From assembly GCA_903922735.1 (NCBI GenBank), contig CAIXUZ010000071.1, positions 40,729 to 104,728 on the forward strand: a stretch of 64,000 bases of DNA, in the 5' to 3' direction. This stretch comes from an uncultured Verrucomicrobia subdivision 3 bacterium. Lineage in GTDB: Bacteria; Verrucomicrobiota; Verrucomicrobiia; Limisphaerales; UBA11358. Shown here one piece after another: positions 8,542 through 18,612 of this stretch; position 1 is the stretch's first letter; each line of letters begins with the position of its first letter. The notes beneath the pieces were generated by a model. It had not been told where the DNA came from, did no database searches, and saw nothing but the letters and a program-made list of their open reading frames with translations. A program made the translations under genes and the position numbers.

Positions 8542-8776
8542 TGGCGCTATTTTCAAATTAGCGCCAAGGATTGTGGTTTTCCTAGTCAATGAAATCATTT
8601 TTCGTGGTGCTATTTCTAAAATAGAGCCAGGATTTGTCTTTCCGCTGACTTGGAAAATCGTTTTCCGTGGAGCTATTTCCGAAATAGCGCCAGAAAATCT
8701 TCGTCCGCTCATCAGAAATGTTCGTTTCCTAGTCAGGATTCTTTCTTTCCGTGGCGCTATTTTGAAAATAGCGCCA
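8542..8776. repeat. array B: four interspersed 25-bp palindromes phased at multiples of 21 bp
   Basis: Near-perfect palindromes of the form TGGCGCTATTTT-n-AAAATAGCGCCA lie at 8542-8566, 8605-8629, 8668-8692 and 8752-8776. Start-to-start distances are 63, 63 and 84 bp, that is 3, 3 and 4 times 21. The intervening sequence is A/T-rich and variable. Because the core is palindromic, both strands encode nearly the same peptide (GAIxKIAP), and long frames stay open on both strands (8435-8887 plus, 8509-8802 minus). I see no ribosome-binding site and no known protein, so I treat it as a DNA repeat. Confidence 0.85.
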
Positions 8777-8960
8777 CGATTTTCTCCGGTTTTATCAATC
8801 AAAACTCCTCCGCCAATCGGAGTTTTTAGGGATTTGTCGCGATTTCCTTTGCCGCTGCATCAAGGTGGAAGGTTTTTGATCTGCTGATGGAGGTTCATTG
8901 ATGGGTTTGTCGCCAAAACTGTCGGTTGTCAAACGGGCCTGATGATTCTAGCTTGTGGCC

Positions 8961-9239
8961 ATGTCGAAACTGAATTTTCTCAAGCAGCCCCAACACATTG
9001 TGCTGTATTCCCGGCCCATGTGCGGCTGGTGCATTGACGCGAAGGAGTGGCTCACGGAACAGGGCTTGCCGTTCGAGACCCGCAATACGGGTGCCGATCT
9101 GGCGGCGCGGCAGCAGGCCATCGAGTTGAGCGGTCAGACGCTCGTTCCGGTCATCGAGGTGGACGGCCATGTGCTGGGGGACTTCGACACGGACCAGTTG
9201 CAGGTATTTCTCCAGAAGCTCGGTTATCTGCCGGTGTGA
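8961..9239 (+). CDS. glutaredoxin-family protein
   Basis: A small (92-residue) thioredoxin-fold protein. After a first strand (HIVLYSRP) comes the redox motif Cys21-Gly-Trp-Cys24 in PMCGWCIDAKEWLTEQGLPF. The cis-Pro motif TLVPVIEVDGHVLGDFD follows, and the helix DQLQVFLQKLGY closes the fold. This is the glutaredoxin/NrdH layout for a cytoplasmic dithiol reductant. The more common active site is CPYC, so CGWC is a variant and the partner is unknown. The start is ATG 8961; a GTG two codons upstream is less likely. It ends at a bidirectional terminator shared with rpoD. Confidence 0.85.
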   Translation: MSKLNFLKQPQHIVLYSRPMCGWCIDAKEWLTEQGLPFETRNTGADLAARQQAIELSGQTLVPVIEVDGHVLGDFDTDQLQVFLQKLGYLPV

Positions 9240-9273
9240 TTCCGGCGGTCACTTCAAGCTGGGGGCAAAATAA

Positions 9274-9304
9274 AAAACCTCAACCGCATGACGGTTGAGG
9301 TTTT
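9274..9304. terminator. bidirectional intrinsic terminator between grx and rpoD
   Basis: A perfect 13-bp inverted repeat, AAAACCTCAACCG / CGGTTGAGGTTTT, with a 5-nt loop (CATGA). It has A-rich sequence on the left and T-rich on the right, so it works for both converging genes. Confidence 0.92.
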
Positions 9305-9320
9305 GCTGTAAACAGGTCGG

Positions 9321-11210
9321 TTATGCCGGTTCCGCGCCTTCGAGGAAGCCTTGCAGATGGCGCACGCGCGTCGGGTGACGCAGTTTGCGCAATGCCTTCG
9401 CCTCGATCTGGCGGATGCGTTCGCGGGTGACGTTGTACATCTTGCCGATTTCTTCGAGCGTGCGCTCGTAACCGTCGGCCAGACCAAAACGCATCTCCAA
9501 AATCTTGCGTTCACGTTCGGTCAAGGTGGTCAGCACGTCGCCCAGTTTTTCGCGGAGCAAACTGTAGCTGGTCACGTCGGAGGGGTTTTCCGCCGACTTG
9601 TCCTCGATGAAATCGCCGACGCTGACATCGCCGTCGTCGCCGACGGGCGCGTGGAGGGAAACGGGCTGCTGCGCCATCTTGAGCAGGGCGTGGATGCGGG
9701 CGACGGGCATGTGCATTTCGTCGGCCAGTTCCTCCGGTGTGGGTTCGCGGCCGAGCTCCTGGGTGAGTTGTTTCTGCGCGCGCCAGAGCTTGTTCATGAT
9801 TTCAATCATGTGCACCGGAATGCGGATGGTGCGCGCCTGATCCGCGATGGAGCGCGTGATGGCCTGGCGAATCCACCAGATCGCGTAGGTGGAGAATTTG
9901 TAGCCGCGGCGATATTCGAATTTCTCGACGCCCTTCATCAAACCGATGTTGCCTTCCTGGATCAAATCAAGGAAAGACTGGCCACGATTGGTGTATTTCT
10001 TGGCGACGGAGACGACGAGGCGCAAATTAGCCTCGGCCATGTGGGTCTTGGCCTTGAGGCCGCGGTCGGCGGCGGCTTTGAGTTCCTTGAACGTTTTTTG
10101 AAACTCTTCGCGCGGCAGCCGGACGAATTGTTCCAGCGTGGCGACTTTCTGCGATTCGGTCTCGACGGCGGCGCGTTTTTCCGCCGTGTTGCGGTGCGAT
10201 TCCAGCTCGGTCAAATGCCGGTTGCTGGCCTGAAATTTCTCGTGGATGTTGCCGGCCACGACAATCATTTCCTCGACGACTTTTTGTTTGTAAAAAAACT
10301 TGGCAAAAGTTTCCTGCAGCTTGGCGCTTAACTTCTTCAGTTCTTTCCCGAGTTTTTCCTTGCGGCCTTTTTGCTGGGCTTTCTGCCACGCGAAATATTT
10401 TTCATCCACATGCCGGTCCATCGTGTGGACTTTTTTGATGAGCTTGCGCAAATCCTTCAGGTGGCCGTCGCGGTTGGCGATTTTCTTGTCAACAATCACG
10501 CGGTCGAAGCGCTCCTTGGGCGGGTCGGACAAAATCTTTTCCGCGATGGCGATGTGTTCCTTGGCGGTGAAACCGAGGCTGTAAACGATGCGCTTCATGT
10601 CCACTTCCGCGTCCTCGATTTTTTTGCAGATCTCGACTTCCTGCTCGCGGGTGAGCAGGGGAACCTTGCCCATCTGGTTCATATACATGCGGACCGGGTC
10701 GTCGAGAATTTCCAAACGCGAATCATCTTCCACTTCCTCCGCCTGCGCCTGCTCGGGCTGTTTTCGCTCGGCGCGTTCGGCTTCCGCCTGGTCCATGACG
10801 ATTTCCACGTCCAGCCCGCGCAATTTGGAAAGCACGGCGTCGAGATCTTCCGGGCTTAGATTGTCCGGCAGGATATCGTTGATGTCGTCGTAAGTGACGT
10901 AGCCGTGCTCCTGCGAAAGATGCAATAGTGTCTTGATGGTCTCGGTCAGGTCCACCGAGGTCACGCCCGAGGCTGGAGCGGGCGGCAGTGTCTGCCCAAG
11001 TGCGGTTAATTTTGCGGCCGCCGTTTTACCGCCGGATTTGGCGGGTGCCGGGACAGCGGCTGGAGCGGCCTTTGCCGGTTGTGGTTTGGCTGCCTTGCTG
11101 GAAATGACAAATCTCCGCCGGACGGGCGGAGTTTTGGTTTTCGCCACCTTTGGGCTGCTGCGTTTGTTAACCGGCTTGCTTTTAGGTGCCGTAGCTTTGC
11201 TTTTCGACAT
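9321..11210 (-). CDS. rpoD: primary sigma factor RpoD (sigma70)
   Basis: A 629-residue group 1 sigma factor. A lysine/alanine/proline-rich N-terminus (1-~80) leads to region 1.1 ([17 protein letters not shown]). Region 1.2 is [21 protein letters not shown], followed by a charged non-conserved insert. Region 2 is [39 protein letters not shown] and [20 protein letters not shown]. Region 3 is RIPVHMIE, and region 4 is the helix-turn-helix [29 protein letters not shown]. It directs RNA polymerase to housekeeping promoters. It lies downstream of the translation operon on the same strand but 242 nt away, so probably has its own promoter. Confidence 0.96.
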   Translation of the reverse strand: MSKSKATAPKSKPVNKRSSPKVAKTKTPPVRRRFVISSKAAKPQPAKAAPAAVPAPAKSGGKTAAAKLTALGQTLPPAPASGVTSVDLTETIKTLLHLSQEHGYVTYDDINDILPDNLSPEDLDAVLSKLRGLDVEIVMDQAEAERAERKQPEQAQAEEVEDDSRLEILDDPVRMYMNQMGKVPLLTREQEVEICKKIEDAEVDMKRIVYSLGFTAKEHIAIAEKILSDPPKERFDRVIVDKKIANRDGHLKDLRKLIKKVHTMDRHVDEKYFAWQKAQQKGRKEKLGKELKKLSAKLQETFAKFFYKQKVVEEMIVVAGNIHEKFQASNRHLTELESHRNTAEKRAAVETESQKVATLEQFVRLPREEFQKTFKELKAAADRGLKAKTHMAEANLRLVVSVAKKYTNRGQSFLDLIQEGNIGLMKGVEKFEYRRGYKFSTYAIWWIRQAITRSIADQARTIRIPVHMIEIMNKLWRAQKQLTQELGREPTPEELADEMHMPVARIHALLKMAQQPVSLHAPVGDDGDVSVGDFIEDKSAENPSDVTSYSLLREKLGDVLTTLTERERKILEMRFGLADGYERTLEEIGKMYNVTRERIRQIEAKALRKLRHPTRVRHLQGFLEGAEPA

Positions 11211-11452
11211 AAATAATCAGACTAAATCCACGCCAGTTCAGGAAAAATGACGATTGGACACAATAATGCGCTTCTGAAAACCACCCGCGTTCTTGGCTGT
11301 GAAGCTGGAACTGCGAACACCAGAAGATTGACGCGCCGTCATGCTACCCTTTTTGCGGCAAATTTCAAGGATAATCTTCCCTTCTTAGTGTTGGTTGGCG
11401 GATAAAGATGCCAATGGCAACAAACGTGCAGGCAACCAGTTTCAAAACCAGG

Positions 11453-12373
11453 TCAAATTACGGATCGCACCGCCGCCACGTCTCGGGCAATTTGCTGTTT
11501 CAGCGCCTCTGGCGAGGCAAATCGTTGCTCATTCCTTAATTTCGAGCTGATTTCCAGCTCCAACTCCGCGTGGTAAAGGTCGCCGTCGAAATCCAGCAGA
11601 TGCGCCTCCACCCGGAGTTGCGGACCCGCCGCCACTGTCGGGCGAGTGCCGATGTTCAGTGCCACATGGTAAAACTGTCCGTTGAAATTGGTGCTGGCCG
11701 CATAAACGCCATTCGGCGGCAGCATCAGGTTGGTCGCGTCCAGATTCGCCGTCGGAAACCCCAATTGCCTGCCCAGCCGGTCGCCTTCCACAATGCGACC
11801 ACAAATCGCATACGGCCGCCCCAGCATCTGGCCCGTCGCGTCCAAATCACCGGTCCGGATGGCCTCGCGAATCCGCGTGCTGCTCACTGTTTTGCCATCC
11901 AGCGCCAGTTCGGCCATGCCGTGAACTTGAAAGCACATCTCCGTGCCCAGTTGGTTGAGCTGTGCCACATTGCCGCTGCGCTTGTGCCCAAAAACAAAAT
12001 CCGCGCCGACACAAACGCTGTGAATGGTCCCGAAGGCGTGCGCCAGATCGCGGATGAAAACTTCGCCGGACTTCTCGCTAAAGTTTTTGTCGAATGGAAT
12101 TTCCAGCAGCGCATCCGCGCCGAGCGCCTCAATGGCGCGCAATTTCTGCGATCGGGAATAAATCTGCGGCGGCACGCGGTCCGGCGCAACTATCGTGCTC
12201 GGATGCTTGTCAAAAGTCACCACCAGCGCCAGCGCATCGTGTCCGTGCGCGTCCGAAACGGTCTGCCGGATGATCTGCTGGTGGCCCAGGTGCACGCCGT
12301 CAAACACGCCGATGGCCAGGCAGACCTTGCGACTGCCATTGGCAAGTTCCTTGGCGGTGTGAATGATTTTCAT
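11453..12373 (-). CDS. ribF: bifunctional riboflavin kinase / FAD synthetase
   Basis: A 306-residue protein with the two usual halves. The N-terminal nucleotidyltransferase carries GVFDGVHLGHQ (nucleotide-binding HxGH type), and SSTRIREAI lies at about 165. The C-terminal flavokinase domain carries GDRLGRQLGFPTAN and the GVYAA strand. It converts riboflavin to FMN and then FAD. It is the last gene of the nusA operon, starting 3 nt after truB, the usual bacterial truB-ribF linkage. Confidence 0.95.
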   Translation of the reverse strand: MKIIHTAKELANGSRKVCLAIGVFDGVHLGHQQIIRQTVSDAHGHDALALVVTFDKHPSTIVAPDRVPPQIYSRSQKLRAIEALGADALLEIPFDKNFSEKSGEVFIRDLAHAFGTIHSVCVGADFVFGHKRSGNVAQLNQLGTEMCFQVHGMAELALDGKTVSSTRIREAIRTGDLDATGQMLGRPYAICGRIVEGDRLGRQLGFPTANLDATNLMLPPNGVYAASTNFNGQFYHVALNIGTRPTVAAGPQLRVEAHLLDFDGDLYHAELELEISSKLRNEQRFASPEALKQQIARDVAAVRSVI

Positions 12374-12376
12374 GCG

Positions 12377-13093
12377 TCAGGCATTGGCGGCGAGTTTCAG
12401 AAAGGGCATGACGCGTTTCTCCAGCTCCGCGGTGGTCAGTTTCAAGATCGTATCCAGCGGCAGCGCGTCGGCCACGTCAAATTTTCCCGACGCGCTCCGG
12501 CGCAGCGTCGTCAGATGCGCGCCGCAGCCGAGTTTTTGGCCCAGATCATGCGCGAGGCTGCGGATATAAGTGCCCTTGGTGCAGGCCACCCGGAATTTTC
12601 CCAACGGCTCGGAATATTCGGTGAAACGGTAATTGTAGATGTGGATGAGGCGCGGTTCGCGCTCCACCTCAATGCCTTTGCGCGCGAGTTTGTATAGCGG
12701 CACCCCGTTCTTTTTGATGGCGGAAACCATCGGCGGCACCTGCATCAAATCGCCAATGAAGGTTGCGGCTTCCTCGTTCAGCTGGTCCCGCGTCATCGGC
12801 ATCACGGGCATCGAGGCGGTCAGTTCGCCATCGGAATCGTAACTGTCGGTGGTTTCGCCAAACTTGATCGTGCCTTCGTAAACCTTGTCATCGCCCATGA
12901 GGCGCTCGGATAATTTTGTGCCGCGTCCAAGCACAATGATCAGCAGGCCGGTGGCATTTGGATCGAGCGTGCCGCAGTGGCCGACCTTCTTGATGCCGAA
13001 TTTGCGGCGGATGGCGTCCACCACGTCGTGCGAGGTGGGGCCGGAGGGTTTGTCAACGAGAATGGCGCCGTCGAGCGCGGTGAAATCTTGCAT
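12377..13093 (-). CDS. truB: tRNA pseudouridine-55 synthase
   Basis: A 238-residue TruB. GAILVDKPSGPTSHDVV opens the protein. HCGTLDPNATGLL holds the catalytic Asp. YEGTIKFGETTDSYDSDGE and CTKGTYIRSLAHDLGQKLG complete the family pattern. It makes pseudouridine in the T-loop of tRNAs. The C-terminal PUA extension of larger TruB proteins is minimal here. It lies 8 nt after nrnA and 3 nt before ribF. Confidence 0.95.
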   Translation of the reverse strand: MQDFTALDGAILVDKPSGPTSHDVVDAIRRKFGIKKVGHCGTLDPNATGLLIIVLGRGTKLSERLMGDDKVYEGTIKFGETTDSYDSDGELTASMPVMPMTRDQLNEEAATFIGDLMQVPPMVSAIKKNGVPLYKLARKGIEVEREPRLIHIYNYRFTEYSEPLGKFRVACTKGTYIRSLAHDLGQKLGCGAHLTTLRRSASGKFDVADALPLDTILKLTTAELEKRVMPFLKLAANA

Positions 13094-13101
13094 GGAAATT
13101 T

Positions 13102-14085
13102 TTACTTCGCCGCTTTCAATGCGCGCTTGATGGCGGCAACGACTTTGCGCTGCGTGGCGAGCGGCGTGCCGGAAATACGGGCGCCCGCCGCCGCTGGATG
13201 ACCGCCCCCGCCAAATTGACCGGCGATTTCGTTCACATTCACCAGCGCACTTTTTGAGCGCAGGCTGATGCGCGTCAGTTCCGGTTCCACTTCCTCAAAC
13301 ACGCAGGCGACGATGACTGGTTTGATCGCGCGCAGGTGGTCGATCAAGCCTTCGGTGTCGTCGCTTTCCGCGCCGGTGCGGGTGAAATCTTTTTTCTTCA
13401 GCCAGAGCCACGCAATGCGGTCGTTGTCGGTCAGGCGGAATTTGCTGTAAACATGCTTGAGCAGCTTGGCGCGGGAAACCGGATAGGATTGATAAACTTC
13501 GTCACAAATCTTGGCCAGGTCGGCCCCGCGCGTGACGAGTTCCGCGCCAGCGTGAAACGTGCCGGACCGCGTGTTTGGATATTGGAAGGAACCGGTGTCC
13601 GTCGAGATGGCCGCGAACAGCAGATCCGCGATCGGCTTGGTGATTGGCCAGCGCGCCACCTTGAGCAGGCGGTAAATCAATTCGCCGGTGGAAGGCTCGC
13701 GCGGGGACACCCAGTTTACGTCGCCGTAGCGCGGGTTGCTCGCGTGATGGTCGATATTGATGAGGATTTTCCGGTCCTTGACGCAATCGCCGGCCTTGCC
13801 CAGCCGTTCATAGCTCGCGCAGTCGGTGGCAATGACACAGTCAAATTTTTTGCCGGGATGGGGTTTTTCAATCAGCCCGTCGAGGTTGAGGAATTTATAC
13901 TTAAGCGGGATGGTATCCTGATTCCAGACCGTGACTTTTTTCCCCTCGTTTTTCAAGGCCAGCGCCAGGCCGAGTTGCGAGCCGATGCAGTCGCCGTCAG
14001 GGCGGATGTGGCCGACGATGCAAAAAGTTTTGTTTTCCCGGATGATTTCGAGAATCCGATCGATGATTTTCGGATAGCTTTTCAC
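13102..14085 (-). CDS. nrnA: DHH/DHHA1 phosphoesterase, NrnA-type oligoribonuclease/pAp phosphatase
   Basis: A 327-residue protein with the DHH phosphoesterase motifs: GHIRPDGDCIGSQLGL, the D-C-A-S segment, INIDHHASN, and the C-terminal DHHA1 signature GQFGGGGHPAAAGARI. NrnA proteins degrade 2-5-mers of RNA and dephosphorylate pAp, with Mn2+. Its place between rbfA and truB matches many bacteria. Its ATG overlaps the rbfA stop by 4 nt, which implies translational coupling. Confidence 0.93.
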   Translation of the reverse strand: MKSYPKIIDRILEIIRENKTFCIVGHIRPDGDCIGSQLGLALALKNEGKKVTVWNQDTIPLKYKFLNLDGLIEKPHPGKKFDCVIATDCASYERLGKAGDCVKDRKILINIDHHASNPRYGDVNWVSPREPSTGELIYRLLKVARWPITKPIADLLFAAISTDTGSFQYPNTRSGTFHAGAELVTRGADLAKICDEVYQSYPVSRAKLLKHVYSKFRLTDNDRIAWLWLKKKDFTRTGAESDDTEGLIDHLRAIKPVIVACVFEEVEPELTRISLRSKSALVNVNEIAGQFGGGGHPAAAGARISGTPLATQRKVVAAIKRALKAAK

Positions 14086-14465
14086 GACTTCGGTTCTTCC
14101 GTTGGCCCGCTGGTGGCGGGTGAAGTTTTTTCCAATTCATCCAGAATCTGCAGCACGCGGTTGCCGCGCACGATGGAGTCATCAACGATAAATTTCAGCG
14201 TTGGTGTGTATTTGAGGATGACGGACTTGGCGACGAGCCCCTGGATGCGGATGCGGTTTTGCTCCAGCACCTGCAAGCCGTGCTTCTGCTGGTCGGCATT
14301 CCCGAGAATCGTGATGAAGACAATGGCGGATTTCAGATCGCCGCCGACTTCAATGTCATTGACCGTGATGAGGCCCACGTCATTGACATGGAATTCACGG
14401 CGGATGGCTTCGCCAATCGCGCGCTTTAATAGTTCGCGCACCCGTTCATGTCGGACATTGGGCAT
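14082..14465 (-). CDS. rbfA: ribosome-binding factor A
   Basis: A 127-residue KH-type protein. RHERVRELLKRAIGEAIRRE, the strand GLITVNDIEVGGDL, and LKYTPTLKFIVDDSIVRGNRV with the closing helix ILDELEK match RbfA. RbfA binds the 30S subunit during late 16S rRNA maturation and cold adaptation. The C-terminus overlaps the nrnA start by ATGA. It lies 68 nt after infB. Confidence 0.93.
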   Translation of the reverse strand: MPNVRHERVRELLKRAIGEAIRREFHVNDVGLITVNDIEVGGDLKSAIVFITILGNADQQKHGLQVLEQNRIRIQGLVAKSVILKYTPTLKFIVDDSIVRGNRVLQILDELEKTSPATSGPTEEPKS

Positions 14466-14533
14466 GGTTTGCTATTGGTTGCCTCGTTAAATCATGGACC
14501 GGAGCATGGCTGCCACGATTCGCGAATAACGGT

Positions 14534-16996
14534 TCAAAGTTTCGCCGCGACTTTTTCAATCGCGTAACACTCGATGGCGTCGCCCAGCTGAAATTCGCCA
14601 AAGCCTTCAATGCGGATGCCGCATTCCATGCCGGCGCGCACTTCGTTGACTTCGTCTTGGAACCGGCGCAGCGACTGGGTGACGCCTTCGTAAATGACAT
14701 CTTTTTTGCGGCGCACCCGGACTTTCCCGCGCACGATGCGGCCGCTGCTGACCATGCAGCCGGCGACGGGAATGCCCTTGGACAATTCAAATATCTGGCG
14801 CACTTCCGCCGAGCCGACAACCGTTTCCTTGAGATCGGGGTCAAGCAGGCCGGCCATGGAATCCTTCACCTGATCTATCAATTCGTAAATGATCGCGTAA
14901 AGTTTGATCTGCACGCCGGCATGTTTGGCTTTTTCGGAAGCGGTGCTGTCGAGCCGCGTGTGGAAGCCGAGGATGACCGCCTTGGATGCCGAGGCGAGCG
15001 CCACGTCGTTTTCGGTGATGGTGCCGACATCGCTGTGTAAAACTTCGAGCGAAACTTTGTCGGACTCGATCTTCTTGAGCGCCTCGACAATCGCCTCAAC
15101 GGAGCCCTGCGTGTCCGCTTTGATCACCACCTTGAGCGCCTTGCTTTGCGCGGCTTCGAGCGAGGCAAACAGATTTTCCAGCGTAACCTTGGAGCGGCTT
15201 TCCAAATCCTGGCTCTTTGCCTCCATCGCGCGATCTTCGGCGAGGGCGCGGGCGGCTTTTTCGTCGTCCACCGAGCTGAATTCCCAGCCCGCTTCCGGCA
15301 CGCCGTTCAAACCCAGCACGCTGACGGCCACGGATGGACCCGCTTCCTTGAGCCGCTGGCCTTCCTCATTAATGAGGGCGCGGACTTTGCCGTAAAACTC
15401 TCCGCAAATCACCACGTCGCCAAGGTGCAGCGTGCCTTTGCGCACCAGCACCGTCGCGGTCGGGCCGCCGGGCGAAACGCCGGATTCGATGACGTTGCCC
15501 TTGGCGTTACGGTTCGGATTCGCTTTCAACTCGAGCAAGTCGGCCTGCAGCAAAATCATTTCGAGCAGTTTATCAATGCCCTGTTTCGTGAGCGCGGAAC
15601 ATTCGACGAATATCGTGTCGCCACCCCAATCGTCAGGCACCAGTCCCTTTTCCTGCAATTGTTGGCGGACTTTCAAAGGGTTGGCGTTCGGGTGATCGCA
15701 TTTATTGACCGCGACGAGAATCGGCACTTTCGCCGCCCGCGCGTGTGCGAGGGCTTCCAAAGTCTGCGGCATGACGCCGTCATTCGCCGCCACGACCAGC
15801 ACCACGATGTCGGTGACGTTGGCGCCGCGGGCGCGCATCGAGCTGAAGGCGGCGTGGCCGGGGGTGTCGAGGAAAGTGATTTGCGCGAGCTCGTTTTTGC
15901 GCTCGGGATGCGGCACGGCAATCGTGTAAGCGCCGATGTGCTGCGTGATGCCGCCGGCTTCGCCGGCGACGACGTTCGCCTTGCGGATGACGTCGAGCAA
16001 AGAGGTTTTGCCGTGGTCAACGTGCCCCATGATGGTCACCACCGGCGCGCGCGGTTTCAAATCTTCCGGCTTGTCGTCCACGTCGAGTTCGACTTTTTTC
16101 TCGGTGGTGTGAACGACGCCTTCGCCCTTGGCGCGTTTTTCCGCTTCAAACTTGAAGCCAAAGTGGGCGCAGACCTGGGCGGCGATTTTTTCGTCAATCG
16201 TCTGGTTGACCGTCGCCATGACTTTCAACTTCATCAACTCGGCGATGATTGAAAACGGCTTCAGCTTCATCGCATCAGCCAGGGCGCGCACGACAATGGG
16301 CGGCTTGATGGTGATGATTTTGGCGTCCGCTGGCAGTGAAAATTTCGGTGGTTGCGGCGCGGCCGGGCGCGGCGGCGGCGAATTTTGAATCGGCCGGCCA
16401 TCGCGGCCGCGTTGCTGATAGGGCGGACGTCCATCGCCGCGTTGGGGTGGTTGGCCGGGGCGTGCTCCGGGCTGTGAGCGTTGCGCTGGCGGCGCATTGC
16501 GGTCGCCGCCACGTTCTCCGGGACGAGTTGTGTTGGGCCGTGGAGCCAGTTGAATAAAACCAACTTTATCGCCAATGCGTGGAGCCGGAGGCGCCACTGG
16601 TTTTGGTGGGGCGGGGGGGGCGGCCGGTTCGGGCGTTTCAACGACTGGTGGCGGTGCCGGAGTCGCTTCTAAAACGGGTTCGGGCGCGGGTAGGACATCG
16701 ACGGGTGCCGGTTCGGCTTTTACTTCGATGACCGGTTCTATCGGCGCATGGATGATCTGGATTTTTTCCTCGACGGGAGCGGGTTTGGGTTTTTCCTCAA
16801 CCTGCTTGGGCGCCAGGCGTGCGGCGACGGCCGGGTTGGACTTGATGATTTCTTCCTCAAGCCATTCGGCGCTGATTTTATCGAGCGAGCTGGACGGAAC
16901 CTTGGCGGCGGCAATGCCCAATTCCTTGGCCTTCGTGAGAATTTCTTTGTTCTCTAGGCCAAGTTTCTTCGCAATATCGTAAACACGAACGGGCAT
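14534..16996 (-). CDS. infB: translation initiation factor IF-2
   Basis: An 820-residue protein. The N-terminal IF2_N domain ([20 protein letters not shown]) is followed by a long Pro/Ala/Glu linker and a Pro/Arg/Gly stretch (about 60-210). The GTPase motifs are G1 [13 protein letters not shown]3 DTPGHAAF and G4 [10 protein letters not shown]. Domains II-IV end in [16 protein letters not shown]. It delivers fMet-tRNA to the 30S subunit. It lies 91 nt after nusA in the same operon. The basic low-complexity linker is a common species-specific feature. Confidence 0.96.
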   Translation of the reverse strand: MPVRVYDIAKKLGLENKEILTKAKELGIAAAKVPSSSLDKISAEWLEEEIIKSNPAVAARLAPKQVEEKPKPAPVEEKIQIIHAPIEPVIEVKAEPAPVDVLPAPEPVLEATPAPPPVVETPEPAAPPAPPKPVAPPAPRIGDKVGFIQLAPRPNTTRPGERGGDRNAPPAQRSQPGARPGQPPQRGDGRPPYQQRGRDGRPIQNSPPPRPAAPQPPKFSLPADAKIITIKPPIVVRALADAMKLKPFSIIAELMKLKVMATVNQTIDEKIAAQVCAHFGFKFEAEKRAKGEGVVHTTEKKVELDVDDKPEDLKPRAPVVTIMGHVDHGKTSLLDVIRKANVVAGEAGGITQHIGAYTIAVPHPERKNELAQITFLDTPGHAAFSSMRARGANVTDIVVLVVAANDGVMPQTLEALAHARAAKVPILVAVNKCDHPNANPLKVRQQLQEKGLVPDDWGGDTIFVECSALTKQGIDKLLEMILLQADLLELKANPNRNAKGNVIESGVSPGGPTATVLVRKGTLHLGDVVICGEFYGKVRALINEEGQRLKEAGPSVAVSVLGLNGVPEAGWEFSSVDDEKAARALAEDRAMEAKSQDLESRSKVTLENLFASLEAAQSKALKVVIKADTQGSVEAIVEALKKIESDKVSLEVLHSDVGTITENDVALASASKAVILGFHTRLDSTASEKAKHAGVQIKLYAIIYELIDQVKDSMAGLLDPDLKETVVGSAEVRQIFELSKGIPVAGCMVSSGRIVRGKVRVRRKKDVIYEGVTQSLRRFQDEVNEVRAGMECGIRIEGFGEFQLGDAIECYAIEKVAAKL

Positions 16997-17087
16997 AAAT
17001 ATTTTTCACTGCCGCTGACCGCGATGGACGATTTGCCGTCATGGTCAAATCGAGATCCACAGGACATTTCCGGTCTGCGCCATAAAA

Positions 17088-18353
17088 TCAACTCTTGGCG
17101 GATGCCAAACGGCGTTCCGCCTCGGCGCGCGCGGCGACTAAAATCGCGGCTGCGCTTTCACCAATCTGCGGGATGTCGGCGATGTCGCCGGGTTCTGCCT
17201 GCAGTAAATCTTCGAGCCGCGTGACGCCGGCATGGACGAGTGCATCGGCTTGTTCGCGGGTGATTCCAGGAATCGCCGCAATCTGGTCAACCGCTTCTGC
17301 CACCTTCTCGTCAAAACCTTTGGTGACGATGTGTTCCGCGTCAATATCCACTTCCCAGCCGGTCAGCCGCGCCGTGAGCCGGGCGTTCTGGCCGCGCTTG
17401 CCGATGGCGAGCGAAAGCTGGTCTTCCGCCACCAGCACGTGCACGCGTTTCGAGGCTTCGTTCAGTTCGATGCTCTTGATCTTGGCGGGTTCGAGCGCTT
17501 TCGTGATGAAAGCCTTCACGTCGGACGACCACGGAATCACGTCCACTTTTTCGTTGTTCAACTCGCGGACAATATTCTTCACCCGCTGGCCGCGCAGACC
17601 GACGCACGCGCCGACCGGGTCGACTTTTGAGTCGCGGGAATAGACCGCCATCTTCGTGCGGAAACCGGGTTCGCGGGCGATGCCTTTGATTTCAATCGTG
17701 CCGTCGTTGATCTCGGATACTTCCAGTTGGAACAGCTTGACGATGAACTTCGTGTCGGCGCGGGACAAAATAATTTCCGGGCCGCGCTCGCCTTCCTGCA
17801 CGGCTTTGATGATGCATCGGATGCGTTCGCCCACCTGATATTCCTCAGTCGGAACGCGTTCTTTGTTGGGCATGACGGCCTCGTATTTGCCGAGGTCGAG
17901 AATCACGTCCGAGCGGTCGAACCGGCGCACTGTGCCGCTGACGATATCGCCCACGCGGTCTTTGTACTCGGTTAGCAGCATGGCCTTTTCCGCGTGCCGA
18001 ACCTTCTGCATCAGCGCTTGTTTGGCGTATTGCGCGGCAATCCGGCCAAAGCCTTGCGGCGTGACTTCTTTTTCAATTTCGTCGCCCACCTTCGCATCCG
18101 CCTTGAGGCGGCGCGCGTCAAAGAGGGAAATCTGGTCGTGTTGCGAGATGACTTTGTCCGCCACGATGAGTTTGGCGAAGGCCTTGATGTCGCCGTTTTT
18201 GGAATTCATTTCCACGCGCAGCTCGCGCGCGGGTCCGACCGCTTTTTTGGCGGCCTGTAACAAGGCTTCCTGCACCGCGCCCATGAGGACTTCGCGGCTG
18301 ACGCCTTTTTCCCGTTCCCAGAATTCTAATCCGGCTATAAAATCTGCATTCAT
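17088..18353 (-). CDS. nusA: transcription termination/antitermination factor NusA
   Basis: I place the start at MNADFIAGLEFWEREKGVSR (18353, 421 aa). The open frame extends 53 codons upstream but crosses a promoter and terminator hairpin and is not protein-like. The order is NTD, S1 domain (VGDIVSGTVRRFDRSDVILDLG), KH1 (DPVGACVGLRGQRVKNIVRE), KH2 (LSLAIGKRGQNARLTARLTG) and a C-terminal helix-hairpin-helix region (IPGITREQADALVHAGVTRL). NusA binds RNA polymerase and modulates pausing and termination. rimP, normally just upstream, is absent here. The leader carries an attenuator-like hairpin. Confidence 0.95.
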   Translation of the reverse strand: MNADFIAGLEFWEREKGVSREVLMGAVQEALLQAAKKAVGPARELRVEMNSKNGDIKAFAKLIVADKVISQHDQISLFDARRLKADAKVGDEIEKEVTPQGFGRIAAQYAKQALMQKVRHAEKAMLLTEYKDRVGDIVSGTVRRFDRSDVILDLGKYEAVMPNKERVPTEEYQVGERIRCIIKAVQEGERGPEIILSRADTKFIVKLFQLEVSEINDGTIEIKGIAREPGFRTKMAVYSRDSKVDPVGACVGLRGQRVKNIVRELNNEKVDVIPWSSDVKAFITKALEPAKIKSIELNEASKRVHVLVAEDQLSLAIGKRGQNARLTARLTGWEVDIDAEHIVTKGFDEKVAEAVDQIAAIPGITREQADALVHAGVTRLEDLLQAEPGDIADIPQIGESAAAILVAARAEAERRLASAKS

Positions 18354-18393
18354 ATGAATCAAATGCGCGGCATCAGCACCGGTTCTGGCGAAC

Positions 18394-18427
18394 AAAAAAG
18401 TCGGAAAGACCTTTGTCTCCGACTTTT
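18394..18427 (-). terminator. intrinsic-terminator hairpin in the nusA leader (attenuator candidate)
   Basis: Read on the minus strand, AAAAGTCGGAGAC pairs with GTCTTTCCGACTTTT around AAAG, with a small bulge, and runs into six Ts. It lies ~40 nt before the nusA ATG and downstream of a good promoter, and no minus-strand gene ends here. A second small hairpin, GCTGG-TTCA-CCAGC (18432-18445), precedes it. This layout suggests control of the nusA-infB operon by conditional termination. Confidence 0.75.
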
Positions 18428-18465
18428 GCGCGCTGGTGAACCAGCCAATACCACTTTGAGCTTGT

Positions 18466-18493
18466 AGCATAAATTGTTTCATCCCTGCGTCAA
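18466..18493 (-). promoter_or_regulatory. sigma70-type promoter of the nusA operon
   Basis: On the minus strand a -35 TTGACG (18488-18493) and a -10 TATGCT (18466-18471) are separated by 16 nt. The predicted start is near 18459, giving a ~105-nt leader that contains the hairpins described for nusA. Confidence 0.65.
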
Positions 18494-18612
18494 GACCAAA
18501 ACCTTTATTCACATCGACTTCAACTCCGCGGATGGAACCTTCTCACTGCTTGCGCCCGGTGATTCCGTAATCTGCGTTTGCTCCCTGCTCATCTGAGGCT
18601 AGATTCAAGCGC

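Noticed and set aside
8542..8776. CRISPR-like array of interspersed repeats
   Set aside because: Repeats are palindromic and degenerate, spacers are 38-59 nt and part of the same 21-bp phase, only four copies, no cas genes.
8435..8887. 150-codon plus and 97-codon minus frames over array B
   Set aside because: Both arise from the same palindromes (same GAIxKIAP peptide on each strand). No start signals or family; treated as DNA repeat.
18354..18512. N-terminal extension of NusA to 18512
   Set aside because: It would translate across the promoter and terminator hairpin, and NusA homology begins at MNADFIAGLEF.
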